Below are positions 21,888 to 34,071 of a stretch of DNA of 64,000 bases, piece after piece (within the stretch, counting starts at the first letter, position 1; each line of letters opens with the position of its first letter). The notes beneath the pieces are model-generated. The model made no database searches, had not been told where the DNA came from, and was given only the letters and a program-made list of their open reading frames with translations. Both the position numbers and the translations under genes were made by a program. The stretch spans positions 1 to 64,000 of the forward strand of contig SWBL01000038.1 of NCBI GenBank assembly GCA_024195585.1. Direction: 5' to 3'. The stretch is from Aureobasidium sp. EXF-3400. Its lineage: Eukaryota; Ascomycota; Dothideomycetes; Dothideales; Saccotheciaceae.

Positions 21888-24655
21888 ATGGACTCGCAAC
21901 AGCAACAGCAGCAGTCATGGCAAGCGAATCCCGCCGGCTCTGTGTCCAGGCATGGCTCCATTGCAGCTGCGTCGCAGCAGCAGCCGCCCAAGTACGACCC
22001 CTACAACATGGCCCGTCCCTCGTCGCAGACCAATCCTCAAGAAGGCGATAACGACGGAGACAGAGTCATGGAAGACGCAGATCCCTACAACCGTCAGAAG
22101 TACTCGTCCAGCTCGCGCACTCCTACTCAGAGGAACGCTTACCTTTCGTCGCAACCCAACATGGACTCGACCGCTGCCCGCCGCTACTCGCCCATGAACA
22201 CGACCTCCCCGACTTCGCCATACGTGTCCAGTCCGAACCAATACACTCCCCAGATGCGACAATCGCCTACGCGTCACATGTACTCGTCGCCTACTCAATC
22301 GCGCCCGAATCTCCCCCCAATTCAGTCCAATGCCGACTTCTACCCCTCGCCCTTCAATCAGAGCGGTCCCCAATCTCCGCGCCTGCCTCCTCCCAACCAG
22401 TCACATTCTGACCCGCAGACTCGTGGCCCAGTCCCTGTCTTCACAAAGTGCGACAACGTCGGCGACTTGCAGCCTCGTGTGAATGCGCAGCCGCCCTTCA
22501 GAAGAGCCCATCCCGACGGCGGTTTTATCTCGCCTCTACAGGCCTTGACTACCCAATTGCCTGCAACATACAGAATCTGCAACCCGAATTTCCAATACGA
22601 GAGTTCGCGCAACCCGCGCCGAGTCCTCACCAAGCCATCCAAGGGCACCAAGAATGATGGTTACGACAATGAAGACAGCGATTACATTCTCTATGTCAAC
22701 GACATCCTCGGCAGTGACGATACCAATAACAAGAACCGCTACCTCATCCTCGATGTCCTGGGCCAGGGCACCTTTGGCCAGGTGGTAAAATGCCAGAATC
22801 TCAAGACACAGGAGGTTGTTGCAGTCAAGGTGGTAAAAAATCGCACTGCCTACTTCAACCAGAGCATGATGGAGGTTTCTGTACTAGACCTGGTGAGCAT
22901 CAGGATATTTGACGTGATGGTGATCTGACCTAGCTGACTGTCTTCGCGTAGCTCAACGGACGCATGGACAAAAATGACGACCATCACATCCTCCGACTCA
23001 AGGATACATTCATCCACAGACAGCACTTGTGCCTGGTGTTCGAGTTGTTATCAGTCAACCTGTACGAGCTCATCAAGCAGAATCAGTTCAGAGGATTGAG
23101 CACTACTCTTGTGAGAGTCTTCGCCCAGCAATTGCTGAGCGGTCTGTGTTTGCTTAGCAAAGCGCGCTTGATCCATTGCGATCTGAAGCCTGAGAATATT
23201 CTACTCAAGAAGTCTGTTCCAATGCCACACACGGGGTACAATGAGCAAGAGCTAACACCTTGACAGCCTCGAGAGTCCAATCATCAAAATAATCGACTTC
23301 GGATCGGCATGCGACGAACGTCAAACAGTATACACATATATTCAATCACGCTTCTACAGATCCCCAGAAGTTCTGCTCGGCTTACCCTACTCAGCAGCTA
23401 TCGACATGTGGTCTTTGGGCTGCATTGTCGTCGAGCTTTTCCTTGGCTTGCCTTTATTCCCTGGTTCATCCGAGTACAACCAAGTATCGCGAATCACTGA
23501 GATGCTCGGCCTTCCTCCTACTTGGATGCTCGAGGTCGGCAAGCAATCAGGCGAGTTCTTCGAGAAAACACATGATGAGTTTGGTCGTAAAACATATCGC
23601 CTCAAGCCGATGGACCAGTACTCGAGAGAGCACGGCACAAAGGAGCAACCCAGCAAGAAGTACTTCTCGGCCACAACGCTTCCTGAAATCATCCGCAATT
23701 ATCCAATGCCGCGTAAGGGCATGAAGCAAGCCGAGATCGACCGTGGTATGTATCTTTGAGGAAATCACGACAACTAACAAAAGCTAACGTTCGATCAGAA
23801 ATGAACAACAGAGTCGCTTTCATCGACTTTGTCCATGGTCTCCTGAACATCAACCCACTGGAGAGATGGACACCACAGCAGGCTCGCACTCATCCTTTCA
23901 TCACCCAACAAAAGTTTACTGGCCCCTTCCAGCCTCAAATGCATCTCAAACCGTCATCTTCTCGCTCACCTGCCCCTGGCCTTCAACAACAGCAGCAAGC
24001 CGAGGCTCTGTCCAAGCAGCGTGCCCAGGCTGCACAACAACAGCAGCATCAGCAACAACAGGCTCAATCTGCTGCCAACGCTGCTTATGCCAACCTGCAC
24101 ATGCACACGCAACCTCCTGGCTACCCGGCTTCTCCTCATGCTCAGCAATCACCCATGTATTCCAACATGTACACTCCCACACAGCAGCAACAAGCTCCTC
24201 CTCCATACCCTTCAGCTGCCGTACCCAACGCATACAACCAAGCTCCAATGCTGCAGCAACCGCCGCCGACCGCTTCCATGCACGGCCATCAATCACAGCA
24301 ACTCCCCTACCAGCACAATCAGCCTCAATCGTCGCTCTACGCTCAAGCCACCACACGAGCTGGTCGTCAGCGTGCCTCGACCATGGATCTAGCGAACGGT
24401 ATTCCCTCGACGTTGCAACGAGTAGTATCACACCTCGATCCTAACGCTCCCATCCGGCTGCAACCCAGCCCGGCCTATTATCCTCCACCGAATGAGCAAA
24501 CAGGCGACGTTGGCAATGTCGGCGGCCGAAGACGCATGAGCAGAGGACCAAGAGATGCTCGAAGCCAGACAAACTTTGTACGACAGCTAGAGGATCGTAC
24601 ATTGGAAGAAGGATGGACAGGTGGAAACAACAACGGCGGTGGTGGATGGGCTTGA
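21888..24655 (+). CDS. yak1: DYRK-family protein kinase Yak1
   Basis: Dual-specificity Tyr-regulated kinase acting in nutrient and stress signalling, usually downstream of PKA/TOR. Exons 21888-22892, 22952-23211, 23267-23745 and 23799-24655 give 866 aa. The N-terminus is Gln/Ser/Pro-rich and disordered. Kinase motifs: [10 protein letters not shown] (about 291), VAVKVVKN (Lys about 312), [22 protein letters not shown], the YxY activation loop in [20 protein letters not shown], and [11 protein letters not shown]. The C-terminus is a long poly-Gln/His/Pro region ([19 protein letters not shown]). Junctions LD|LLNGRMD, LLK|NLESPIIK and EID|REMNNR all restore conserved sequence. The second donor is a weak GTCTGT. 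The only in-frame extension upstream starts at TTG, so 21888 is the start. Confidence 0.93.
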
Positions 24656-25949
24656 TGAGTGAGCTCTGTCGACAAACTCAACGGACAGACACAATGACTT
24701 TCCTCTTTTTCTTTTGCATTTGAAGTGTAACACAGAAGTTTCACCAGAACCAACGATGTCCCGAACCAATGGCCTCCTATTGCAAAGGCTGCAACCTGCG
24801 CCTTTTCCCCTCCGACCTCCTCTTCTGCGAGAAGAGAGACATTTCCCTTCCTCTGGGGTTGGCGCAGTGTGTCAGAGGCCTAACCTCCTTCTCCTCTCTT
24901 GTCTCCGCCACCGCCAATGGTCAAGCCGAACAGGGATTATGGTGATCCTAGCACGAACACTGCTACTATGATGTTTTTTTCGAGTAGGGATTCTTGTGTA
25001 TGAGTGGAATGGGAGGACAGGGAATATGTCGAGAATGAACAGCATCGAAATGGAGGAGACATTGCTGGATAAAGAAGGAAGGGACTGAGAGGATATATGC
25101 AATTAACCAAGTTTTTTTGTTCTTCGATCAACACAAAAGAAGTTTTTTTCTTGGACACATGAAAGGGCTTGCCTGCAAGGTCTTTCTACCTCATTCAGAA
25201 AAGGAAACAGAGATGGAGAGGCAGGTGAGGAGGCTTAAAGGGGCAAGAGAGGCATGAAATGAAATACACATGGCAGAAGTTCACTACCCTTCTTGTCTTC
25301 CTTTTTTGCTGCACCTGTTGGGAGGACTCGCGAATGTCGGTTTCTTTGAGATTTTGTTGAGAAATCCATCCCTTCCTCACTGTCTTGATATTGCTTCCGG
25401 TCTTGACGAGATGTGTATTCTAGTAGAATGGCAATTACACGGCCTGCGACGTTCGGGAAAGAGTTGTTTGCTGTTTCATGCAGACGGCAAGCAACCAAAA
25501 CAAACTTGGTGGATTTAAGCATGCACGATAAACATGTGTGTGTGAACGGCAAATATGATCTTTTTTCGTTTTTCTGGAGTATAATACCATCTGCTGTTCA
25601 TTCTGTGCCGCCGCTTTCCATCAGACAGGACCTCAGCTCGCGTCCTCTGTCTCTCTCATAACTTGATGCATTTCCGTAACACTGTTTTGCCTAGTTCTGC
25701 TATTCGAGTGTGCAATGTTCCTTCGTCCGCCCCGCGACAGGCAAGAGGGTCTAGTAACACTGCTGAAATGCTGTTGATGTGGGATTTGGTGAGCAAAGGT
25801 CCGTCTGTGTTGGTCGCACGCTGCTTATCGGTTATGCCATGCAAGAGACGAGCACGTCTTCATAGCCAGCAAGTCAGAGCAGCGACGAGGTTCGGACCGA
25901 AGGGTAGTGATACATCGTTGGTCGGTTCAGAGAAAGAACTTCCTCACTT
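24656..25949. other. Convergent intergenic region (1.3 kb)
   Basis: Holds the 3' UTRs of YAK1 and TAD2. The sequence is T/C-rich with scattered short frames. No gene, RNA or repeat is supported. Confidence 0.5.
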
Positions 25950-26907
25950 TCAACCCTCAGGGTTCTTCATGTTGACCAGAGGCATGATGTCAGTCTTGAG
26001 CTCTCTGTTCTTCTTCTGCTTAGGCTCAGGGGCTGTAGGAACTCAAGAGTCAGCAATGGAAAAAACAAACATCGGAAGAAATCATGAGAAACACCAACCT
26101 TTCTCGTTCTCCTGAACGTAGAAGCGACGAAGCAGCATAATGGCCTCGGCTCTGTAGATGCCGCCGTAGATCTTGTAGGGAGGTTCAATGTTGGGACTGT
26201 TCGCTTGTCAGTGTCTTGAGTTAGTGTTGATAATCATTGTCAAAAACTCACTCGTCACAGATGCGCATGACTCCACCACAGCCACCGAAGCGGTCATTGA
26301 GGCAGCCAAAGTAGACGGCGCGGATGCGGAACTGGCGCAGGACAGAGGCGCACATGATGCATGGCTCGACGGTGACATACAAGTCGGTCTCCTGGAGAAT
26401 CTCGGGTTTGTGTTCGGCCAGGATCTGGCTCAAGGCCACGAACTCAGCATGGCGGGTGCCCTAGAGACAAGCATGTTAGAGGATGATCGCGAGAAGAGAG
26501 GGACATTAATCGAACAAGTGTTGTTGAGATGGCATGAGAAGATGGTCGGACAGAAAGCGCAAGGACTGAAACGAGGGATCTTGATATGTTTACTTACATT
26601 CATGGTGATGTTGGTGCCGTTCATGCCCTTGGCGATGATCTTTCCATCGTGAACAAAGACACAGCCAACAGGAGTCTCATCAGAGGCCAGTGCCAGCTCG
26701 GCCTGATTAAAGAGACAAGAGTTAGCGCATGTTCATGTTTTGAAGATCTTTTGATAAAAAGCATGTGCGGGATAGGGGAAAGCATACCATGTTGATAGCC
26801 TCGCGCATGAAAGCCTCATGGTAGGGCCTGTTTTCAACGTGTGCGGTCATGGCATCCATTTCGGCTTCGGATGGGGTGGGTGAGGAAGGATAGTCGGCGG
26901 CAAACAT
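25950..26907 (-). CDS. tad2: tRNA-specific adenosine deaminase catalytic subunit Tad2
   Basis: Catalytic subunit of the Tad2-Tad3 enzyme that converts wobble A34 to inosine in several tRNAs; essential in yeast. Five minus-strand exons: 26907-26788, 26702-26598, 26460-26252, 26196-26099 and 26032-25950, giving 204 aa. The cytidine/deoxycytidylate deaminase signature is complete: HAEF with zinc His about 79 and catalytic Glu about 81, and EPCIMC with Cys about 109 and 112. Junctions such as INM|AELALASDETPVGC, TMN|GTRHAEF and ICD|DPNIEPPYK rebuild the conserved core. The tail after YVQENEK is short and basic (EPKQKKNREL). Intron 26461-26597 (137 nt) is the longest I place in the window. Upstream non-ATG frame extends, so the start MFAADYPSS is chosen as the first good ATG. 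Confidence 0.9.
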
Positions 26908-27421
26908 CTTGAAGAAATACTTGTTCCTATGATGTCGTTGCAATGTCGTCGATCTACATGGGAAGTCGCAACACAAGGAAGGCGCTTCCACGAAAAGTTC
27001 GGCTGGACGACGACGAAGTGAGCGCCAAGCAAACACGACTGACGCAAAAAGGCAAGACACACTTTACAGACAAACGGCAACTTGGTGAGAGTGAATGTTC
27101 CTCATATAAATTGCATGTTCTCATGATGAATTCAAAGGCAAGAAACTACCAAGCTACTTTGCTGTACGAGAAGATACAGAAACCACCTGAAACCAACGCC
27201 ATACCTCCCACAAGCGGGAACCCCAGTTTACTTTCCTATGATAAAAACAAAACAGTATCACTTCAAGATAATCCACAACTTGATCCTCCAATAGTTGATT
27301 AACGCCATCCCGCTTTCTAAGCTCGCTTGCCGATAAGAACAGAGTGTAACAAAGGAAACAAGATATCTCCCTGGTACCAGAAGAGGAAAGAAATCATAGT
27401 CACAAAATAAAACAGAGAAAA
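26908..27421. other. Intergenic, TAD2 promoter and DUF7820 gene 3' region
   Basis: About 510 bases. Short open frames on both strands here have no coding character. Nothing else is recognised. Confidence 0.5.
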
Positions 27422-29716
27422 TTACGAGTCAGGTGGTGAAGATCCACTCCACCACTCACAATGACAAGCGCCAGCAATAGGATCACGCTTGACCTTTGAG
27501 GATCCTGTCGGAACCGCCGCATAGGTTTCTTGTTGATAAGCGCTGTAGTCCGGGTCAGACTCTTGCAGGTATACTGTTATCTGCTGCCCTGTGCTTGGAT
27601 CGTCGAGGGAGCCCGCCATGCCATTGTCCAAAATCTGGAACTGCTGACAATAAGGTTGTACGCTGTCCGGCACACGACGTTCTTCAATCTTAACAACATA
27701 GCCAAAAGAAGACAGCTCGGCAAACGTCCACATACGTTTTTCCAGTTGCCAGCCACGCCTTGCTTTACGTCCATTTGGACTATGCGTGTAAGGATTCGAG
27801 GTGTATGCAGTGGACTGGGAAGCAGAAGTCAAGGTAGCCGTTGTCGAAGGACCTGATACTTCAATGATGGTAGAAGTAGTCAGTGGGAACGATGAGGACT
27901 TGGCGTGTTTGACGTCTGTGGAAGTAGACGCAGACGAAGACGAAGGTGAAGATGACGAAGACGCGCTCGGCTCTGTGTAGTTGTTGGCGTAGATGAAGCC
28001 TTCGAGGAAGGTACCGTTGAACCAGCAAAACCACGGCTTGTCTCCAGCTTGAACCTGGTGCTGAGTGAACCAATCATTGTTGATATATGAGCGTTTCTGC
28101 GCGACGCTTGCAGGAAAAGAACTCTCGGGAACAACGACGAACTTGTCGTAGAAAGTCTGGAAATAGAAAGCAGGTCCCCGATAAGGTTCATCATCATCCT
28201 CGACGGAAATGAACGGAGCGAAATGAGTGTTAGGGGGTTGAGTGCCATAGTTGATACCAGTAGCATTGCTAAATCCATACAGAGATGCACCTTCGTTATT
28301 GGTTCCATCCGGTGAAAGGCCGATGTTGATGGCCATCTGCGGCGTGCCATAAATGTTGCAAGTCCAAGCAGCTGAGTAATTCTGGTTGACGATACAGGCT
28401 GATTGTGTAGCTCTAGGTGCACCAAAGTCCAGAGCATAGACACCAGTCGGTGGTGGTGCTCCTATGGATGATGTGGGAATGGGTGAGGCATCTAGAAGAG
28501 TTGTGGTATTACCATTATGCCTAGATACGCTTGTTAGTCAAACATCAGAAAACAGGCTGACCATGATAACTTACTTGGTCGTGGCTTTGACAGCTGATTT
28601 CCTAGCACTGGCGAAAATACCACCGATAGCGGCACCCAAGACAATTGCAATGAAGGCAAGCACGCAAAGAGACAACAAGATCCACCAGAAAGGGATACCG
28701 CAAAAGCGCGTCTTCCGCTTCTCTTTCCATGACTTCTCGCTCCAACTCTTGTTCTCTGATGGAGTGGCTTCCGAGTCGGTAGAGTTTAATTGTTGCATCT
28801 CAGTAAAGCCGCCACGAGTGGTGACCTGATCTGACATACTTTCGGGCTGACGTTGTTGCTGCATCAAGGGGACATGCAAACGACTGCTGTTGGGGGGAGT
28901 AGCCATTTGTGCTGGGATTACGACTGGTTTTGGCACACCATCCTCAGGATATTCAGAGTAAGGGGGGAGTTGTTCTGAATGACCATCGGCTCCAATGATG
29001 TCCTGTTCTTCGTCTTCGGGCCCTCGTGCTCTCACAAAGCCTTGTGTTCTGCCAGGGAAGCCAACTGGAATGATCGTCTGAGCATGGCTTGGTGCAGTGG
29101 CAGCAGTGTCCGCTACCTCATGCTCAGAAACATTTTGTGGATACATGCTGTAAGGGTGAGCAGGTCCTTGGCTTGGGACGGCGGTAGACTGTGCCGCGCG
29201 AACAGTAGAGGCAGTCGTGGATACAGATGGAGTGCGTGCTACACTGGTGACCTGAGGATACATTGAGTAGGGGTGACTAGGACCGCTCGTGCCCAGAAGA
29301 GGGCTCGCAGTACGAGCATATGTTCTCGATGACGAGGCGGTACTAAGTCTGTGGGCGATTCCAGGGGCGTATTGAGCTGTCGAAGAGGATTGAATACTGG
29401 TTGAGCGCTGAAGTGCCGAGCGCTCATCGATGTTGTCGTCATCATCATCCTCTGTGCTGCTGAAAGGGTTCTCGACATCCCGCGGTTTATGCATGCTATT
29501 CCTGCTGGGACCAGTAGAAAACCGGGGAGCATCCGACATGTGTGCGTGAACGCTGTGAATAGAAGGGTCTTCGGAGTGAATTGACCATCGGTCGTTGGCT
29601 GATTGGACGCGGCCAGGAGCAAAGCCGTCAGCGACTCCGTCGAAGTCGTCTACGGCATATTCGTCGTCGAAAACATCATCTGTCGACGTGCGAGGGTGAT
29701 CACGAAGGTTGGCCAT
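27422..29716 (-). CDS. DUF7820-type single-pass membrane glycoprotein
   Basis: Two exons, 29716-28575 and 28520-27422, give 746 aa; intron 28521-28574 joins VKATTK|HNGNTTTLL. The N-terminal 340 residues are Ser/Thr/Pro-rich and acidic with repeated GPSHPYSMYP / GPAHPYSMYP elements, and look cytosolic. One transmembrane helix (IPFWWILLSLCVLAFIAIVL, about 342-362) follows a basic stretch (KEKRKTRF), giving a type II orientation. The outer part is Trp/Tyr-rich with N-glycosylation sites (NGNTT, NATG, NGTF, NYTEP), a Ser-rich mucin-like linker, then a second ordered part ending CHCEWWSGSSPPDS. The family is conserved across Pezizomycotina and, as I recall, often labelled DUF7820 or 'glycoprotease family' without experimental basis. 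Function unknown; a cell-surface or wall role is inference. Confidence 0.78.
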
Positions 29717-30499
29717 GTTTTAAGAGCGTCGACGGTATGGTGAAGATTGGTTGAGACGCGGTCGAGTGGTCGGTCGTCGGGGCCCGGCACCTGGGGCTCG
29801 GGAGGGGGTGAGGGCAGCAAAACGAGCGCGTTCGGTCGACTCGTCGTGTCGGATGGGCAAGGGGACGGTCGTAGAAGAGAATTTCACGTAATTCGAGTAG
29901 CGAGTGTTGGATAGGCAGAGATAACAGGCAAGAGCAATGGCTTGTCGTCGCAGCGAAACGCCCAGTTTGCCAGCAGGTGCCAAGGAGAAGAATGAACGCT
30001 AAGGGGGCATCCTCTTAGCTTTGATCGTCTCCACGGAACGCTGAGACAGATTTAGCGACCAAGACCAAGTCAACAGCCGCCTCTTCCGTCACTCTCCGTG
30101 CTTTCGGCACAAGACTGTCTGCACCTGTCATGAATGTCATGAATCCTCGAAACCAACCCGAACCAGGTTTTTTTTTTTCGGATCTCTTGAGTTTGTTATT
30201 GGGATGTTTTTTCATGTTTGCATGCTTTTCATGTCGTTATCATCTGGCCTCCCACTATCGAGGCTTCGAGACGAGTTAAAAGTACTACTACAATGGTGTA
30301 TGCGCCGCTAGTCCATCTGTGCAATCCGAGAAAATGAAGAAGAAGAAATAAAAAAGAAAAAAGAGTTCGAGACACAAGCCGTGAAGCATGCCGTCAAACA
30401 CTCGACAGCCGGAGGGTCCGCTCTAAAGTCTGTGCCGACAGTGCTTGTCTTCACCACGATGCCATCGTTAACTCTCCCACCACTTCGCAGACAGAACAT
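29717..30499. other. Intergenic, DUF7820 promoter and HMGS 3' region
   Basis: About 780 bases including a run of 10 T near 30168-30178. No gene is supported; short minus-strand frames lack coding character. Confidence 0.5.
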
Positions 30500-31999
30500 T
30501 TACTGCTTGATGGCATACTCTCTTCTGAACAGCTCGTCGACCTTGGTCAGGTAGTAGGTACCAGGGAAGAGAGTCTCAGGGTTGCCTGCGGGCGAGTAGT
30601 CCTTCTTCAAGTGAGCACGCTCACGGAGGTTGCACATCTCATCGTAAACCTCGGGAGCAACGACTCTACGCGAGTCGAGTCTGTTCTGGAGGTCAATCTG
30701 CTTCAACATCTCCTCGGTGCTGCCCTTGACTCTGAAAGAGAAGAAGGACGATGCGAGGCCTGAACCGTATGAGAAGATACCAACACGCTTGCCCTGGAGG
30801 TCTTGCGATGAAACGTTGGAGAGAAGAGCGCAGAGCGAGCCGTAGACGGAACCACAGTACATGTTACCACACATGGTGGGGACCTGAATCGAGGGCTGCA
30901 CGCGAGCAGCGAAGCGCTTCTTGGAGAGGGCCATGAAGGTCTTCTCAACGGTCTTGTCGCTGTATGAGGTCTCGATGTCCATGTCCTTAATCTCTGCAGG
31001 AACCTCAGCGAAGATGGGGTTCTCGGGGTTATTCTTGTAGTCGTTGTAGAGCATGCGGGCGTAAGACTTGGAAACCAGCTTGCAGGTAGGGGCGTGGAAG
31101 CACATGTGATCGAAGCGGTCAAGAGGGGTCTCAGGCTCGGCGTGAACACCGTTGCCGTTAGCAGCACCATTGGCCTTTGACTTGAGTTGAGCCTCGCGAG
31201 TGTTGTAGGCCTCGTAACAGGCATCAACAGCCTGAGTGTAGCACTTGATGGAGAAGTGACCGTCGACGATGGGGTACTCGCTGGTCAGGTCGGGCTTGTA
31301 GAAATCGTATGCGTGGGTGATGTAGCTGCCTCTGTGACCGGGCTCGAAGACCAGGGGAGCGTCGGGGCCAACCAGCATGGCAACGCATCCAGCACCACCA
31401 GTAGGTCTGGCGGCACCCTTCTTGTAAAGGGCAATATCACCAGCGACGACAATAGCAAGACGACCGTCCCATGCTGAGGACTCGACCCAGTTGATGGCGT
31501 TGAAAAGTGCGTTGGTGCCACCGTAGCAAGCGTTGACAGTGTCGACACCCTCAACATTGGTGTTGCCCGACTCTTTGAAAAGCTGCATCAAGACGGACTT
31601 GACCGACTTGGACTTGTCGAGGATGGTCTCGGTACCGACTTCGAGGCGGCCAATGTCCTTGGGGTCGATCTTGTACTTGCGGAGGAGCGAGGAAACGGCG
31701 GTCAGAGCGAGGGAGTAGATGTCTGCCAACTTGTCAGATCTTGGTTTCTGGAATCGCGCTTGCTGGTCGTTTGCTCACCCTCTCTGTCGTCGCAGAAGCT
31801 CATTCTGGTCTGGCCGAGGCCAATGGTGTACTTTCCAGCGCTAACTCCATCGAACTTCTCGAGTTCGGCCTGGTCGACACACTGCAAAACACGATCGTTA
31901 GCGACTGCTTTGCAGCAAGATCGAAAGGTGCACGCGAACCTGGCTGGGGAAGTAGAGCTCAATGGCCTTGATACCGATGTTCTCAGGGCGTTCAGACAT
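30500..31999 (-). CDS. erg13: Hydroxymethylglutaryl-CoA synthase
   Basis: Condenses acetyl-CoA with acetoacetyl-CoA to HMG-CoA, the step before HMG-CoA reductase in sterol and isoprenoid synthesis. Three minus-strand exons: 31999-31940, 31881-31779 and 31722-30500, giving 461 aa. Conserved blocks: [17 protein letters not shown] at the start, [20 protein letters not shown], the nucleophilic cysteine in [20 protein letters not shown] (Cys about 120), [19 protein letters not shown] with the catalytic histidine, and [15 protein letters not shown] near the end. Introns 31723-31778 and 31882-31939. At the first junction DRE|DIYSLAL only the acceptor GGCAG at 31723 keeps frame; an earlier AAG nearby would not. 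No targeting peptide is seen, which fits the cytosolic enzyme. Confidence 0.95.
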
Positions 32000-32862
32000 T
32001 GTGGCGTAGAGATTGGAAAAAGTTGAGAGTATGGTAGAAAGGGGGGTATCAGAACAATATTAGCAAGAAACAACGAAGCAACAAGCTCAACAAAGAAACA
32101 ACAGCAGCGTTGGAGTCAAGAAAAGAGGGTAGAGAGATGGACGTGGAGATTGATTCGAGGACTGCGCGCCAAATTATACTCCGACTTTAATTACCTAAGG
32201 TACTTTGGTCTACAAAATAATCAGTCCACTCAAGGGGCTGCCGCTGGATAAGCTTCCCACGTCTTCTTATCCAACGCCTGTCGCCAAGAGCTTCTGCTTC
32301 ATGTTCGAAACACTCGTACGATGTTCTTCCAGAGTGCCAATGATCCGCCTATCATCTTGACTGCCGGTGACCTGAATAACTATCTGAATTGGCATTACTG
32401 GTTCTGAACATGAATGCATCCTTTCCTCACTTCGTATTGCGACTTGTACTGAAAGCATAGGAGCAACTGCCGGATTTGGATTGTTGAAACGTCAATTAAA
32501 ACTCTCTGACACGTTGGCTATCCAAACCCTCAACCACACCGCCTTACGGCCCTATCCAATGTCGCCCCTTTCTCTCAACAAATGTTGCTGGGCCTGGGGC
32601 GAGTCGCTCGAGGGATGGAACATCTAATCATATCAGATCTATATCCTACGGTCATCAGCTCCGTCTTTCTGTTAGTGTGATACTCCCATCACCGTTTTGC
32701 ACTCTGGACAGCATCGAGTTTTGTTTGTGGAGACAGTTGCGCAACGCAGCTCAACCAAGCGGGTACCTGCAGGGTCTGGTTTCTTCGAACATACAACAAC
32801 CGATATCGCACAAAGTGTCCAATAATCTGGTCAACACTGTATCAAATCGATAACAATCGACT
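32000..32862. other. Intergenic, HMGS promoter and hydrolase 3' region
   Basis: About 860 bases. It should contain the HMGS promoter; a TATA-like AAATTATACTCC lies about 170 bases upstream of the HMGS start codon. I could not identify a sterol regulatory element by eye. No gene is supported. Confidence 0.5.
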
Positions 32863-33719
32863 CTATGAGATCTGCTTCAAAAACTCGATGGACAGTCTTC
32901 CAACCTCTGTTGGATCTTCAATGCAGTGCCAATGACCACATTTGCTCATGACAACCATGTCTTTCTGACTTGAGCCCAGCGCTTCAATAATCTTCTCGCA
33001 TCCAGCCACAGGTGCACTCTTGTCCTCCTCTCCAGCAATAATAAGAGTCGGACACGAAACCTTTCCGTACTTTGGTGGTGACTTGTGCGCATTGGCAATC
33101 ACCCTGCACAAGCTGATATATCCAGCAGGCTCCATTCCAAGCAGTAATTCTCGGATGAAGGCGTGGTGTAGCGAATTTGCTTTGGAGCCTACTGCAGCAT
33201 AGGGCACAGTATCTGCCATAGCTTCCATGCCTTTGTCTGCAACCTTGTTGATGCGGTCCTCGAAGACAGGAGCGACTTCTGATGTGGGCCATACAGGTCC
33301 AACTAGGATGAGTCCTTGAATACGCTCTGGCCACTCGGCTGCCAGCTCAGGACCCACTATGCCAGACATGCTGTGGCCCACAAAGACTGCTTTATCGATC
33401 GATAGTACATCCATCAGAGCAATTACGTCCTCTGCTAGACTGTGGACACTCTGTTCAACATATGTGTAAGGCGAGAGACCTGATCCGGTCATGTCGAAAG
33501 TGATGCAGCGGTAACCCTGTTCTGTCAAGAATGGTACCACAGCAGTGTAATAGTTGTTACTTGAGCCCAAGCCATGGCTCTAGTGATCTTTTAGCACCTG
33601 CGCTCTGGGTCTCGATTAATGTTTCTTACCATGACAAGTGTTCCTCGAGGAGTGGACTCATCCTTAGGTAACCAGTCTTTATGGTATAGGGTCTTGTAGT
33701 TGACCTTGGCGAACGGCAT
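32863..33719 (-). CDS. Alpha/beta hydrolase, enol-lactonase-like
   Basis: Exons 33719-33630 and 33579-32863 give 268 aa; intron 33580-33629 joins GTLVM|SHGLGSSNNYY. The oxyanion HG motif is followed by RCITFDMTGSGLS, the nucleophile elbow VGHSMSG (Ser about 106 by count from the start), a central Pro-rich cap, the acid-bearing CPTLIIAGEEDKSAPV, and the histidine loop MSKCGHWHCIEDP. This is the fold and layout of 3-oxoadipate enol-lactonase and related small esterases. The true substrate is unknown. No signal peptide is seen, so it is probably cytosolic. No catabolic neighbours are present; the next gene downstream on the same strand is HMG-CoA synthase. Confidence 0.85.
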
Positions 33720-34071
33720 TTTGAAATGAGTTTCGAGATGAGGAAAGTGATAATTCGTGAGATTTCTGATTTTGAACCAGAAATGTATGGATCCCGTAGG
33801 TTGTCTGTCTTTGTGGAGATAAGGAAGACGAGAAAGATGGTTGCTGTGTTGGTTCACCTCGTCATAAGCGGAGGAGGGGTTCGGAGTGCTTCTTCCGGCT
33901 CCTCGGAAATGGTCTCGGATACTACATTCTTAAAACTGTATAGCACAAAGCATTATTATATGTTGTAAACTACTGCACGATCTAGGCACCTCTAGCATTA
34001 CCCCAATACCGAAACCTTCCACAGAGACAGACAGAAATCTAATGTGTTTCAAAATGCGAGACCCTCTATGT
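33720..34071. other. Intergenic between two hydrolase genes
   Basis: About 350 bases between the promoter of the enol-lactonase-like gene and the 3' end of the next hydrolase. Nothing else seen. Confidence 0.5.
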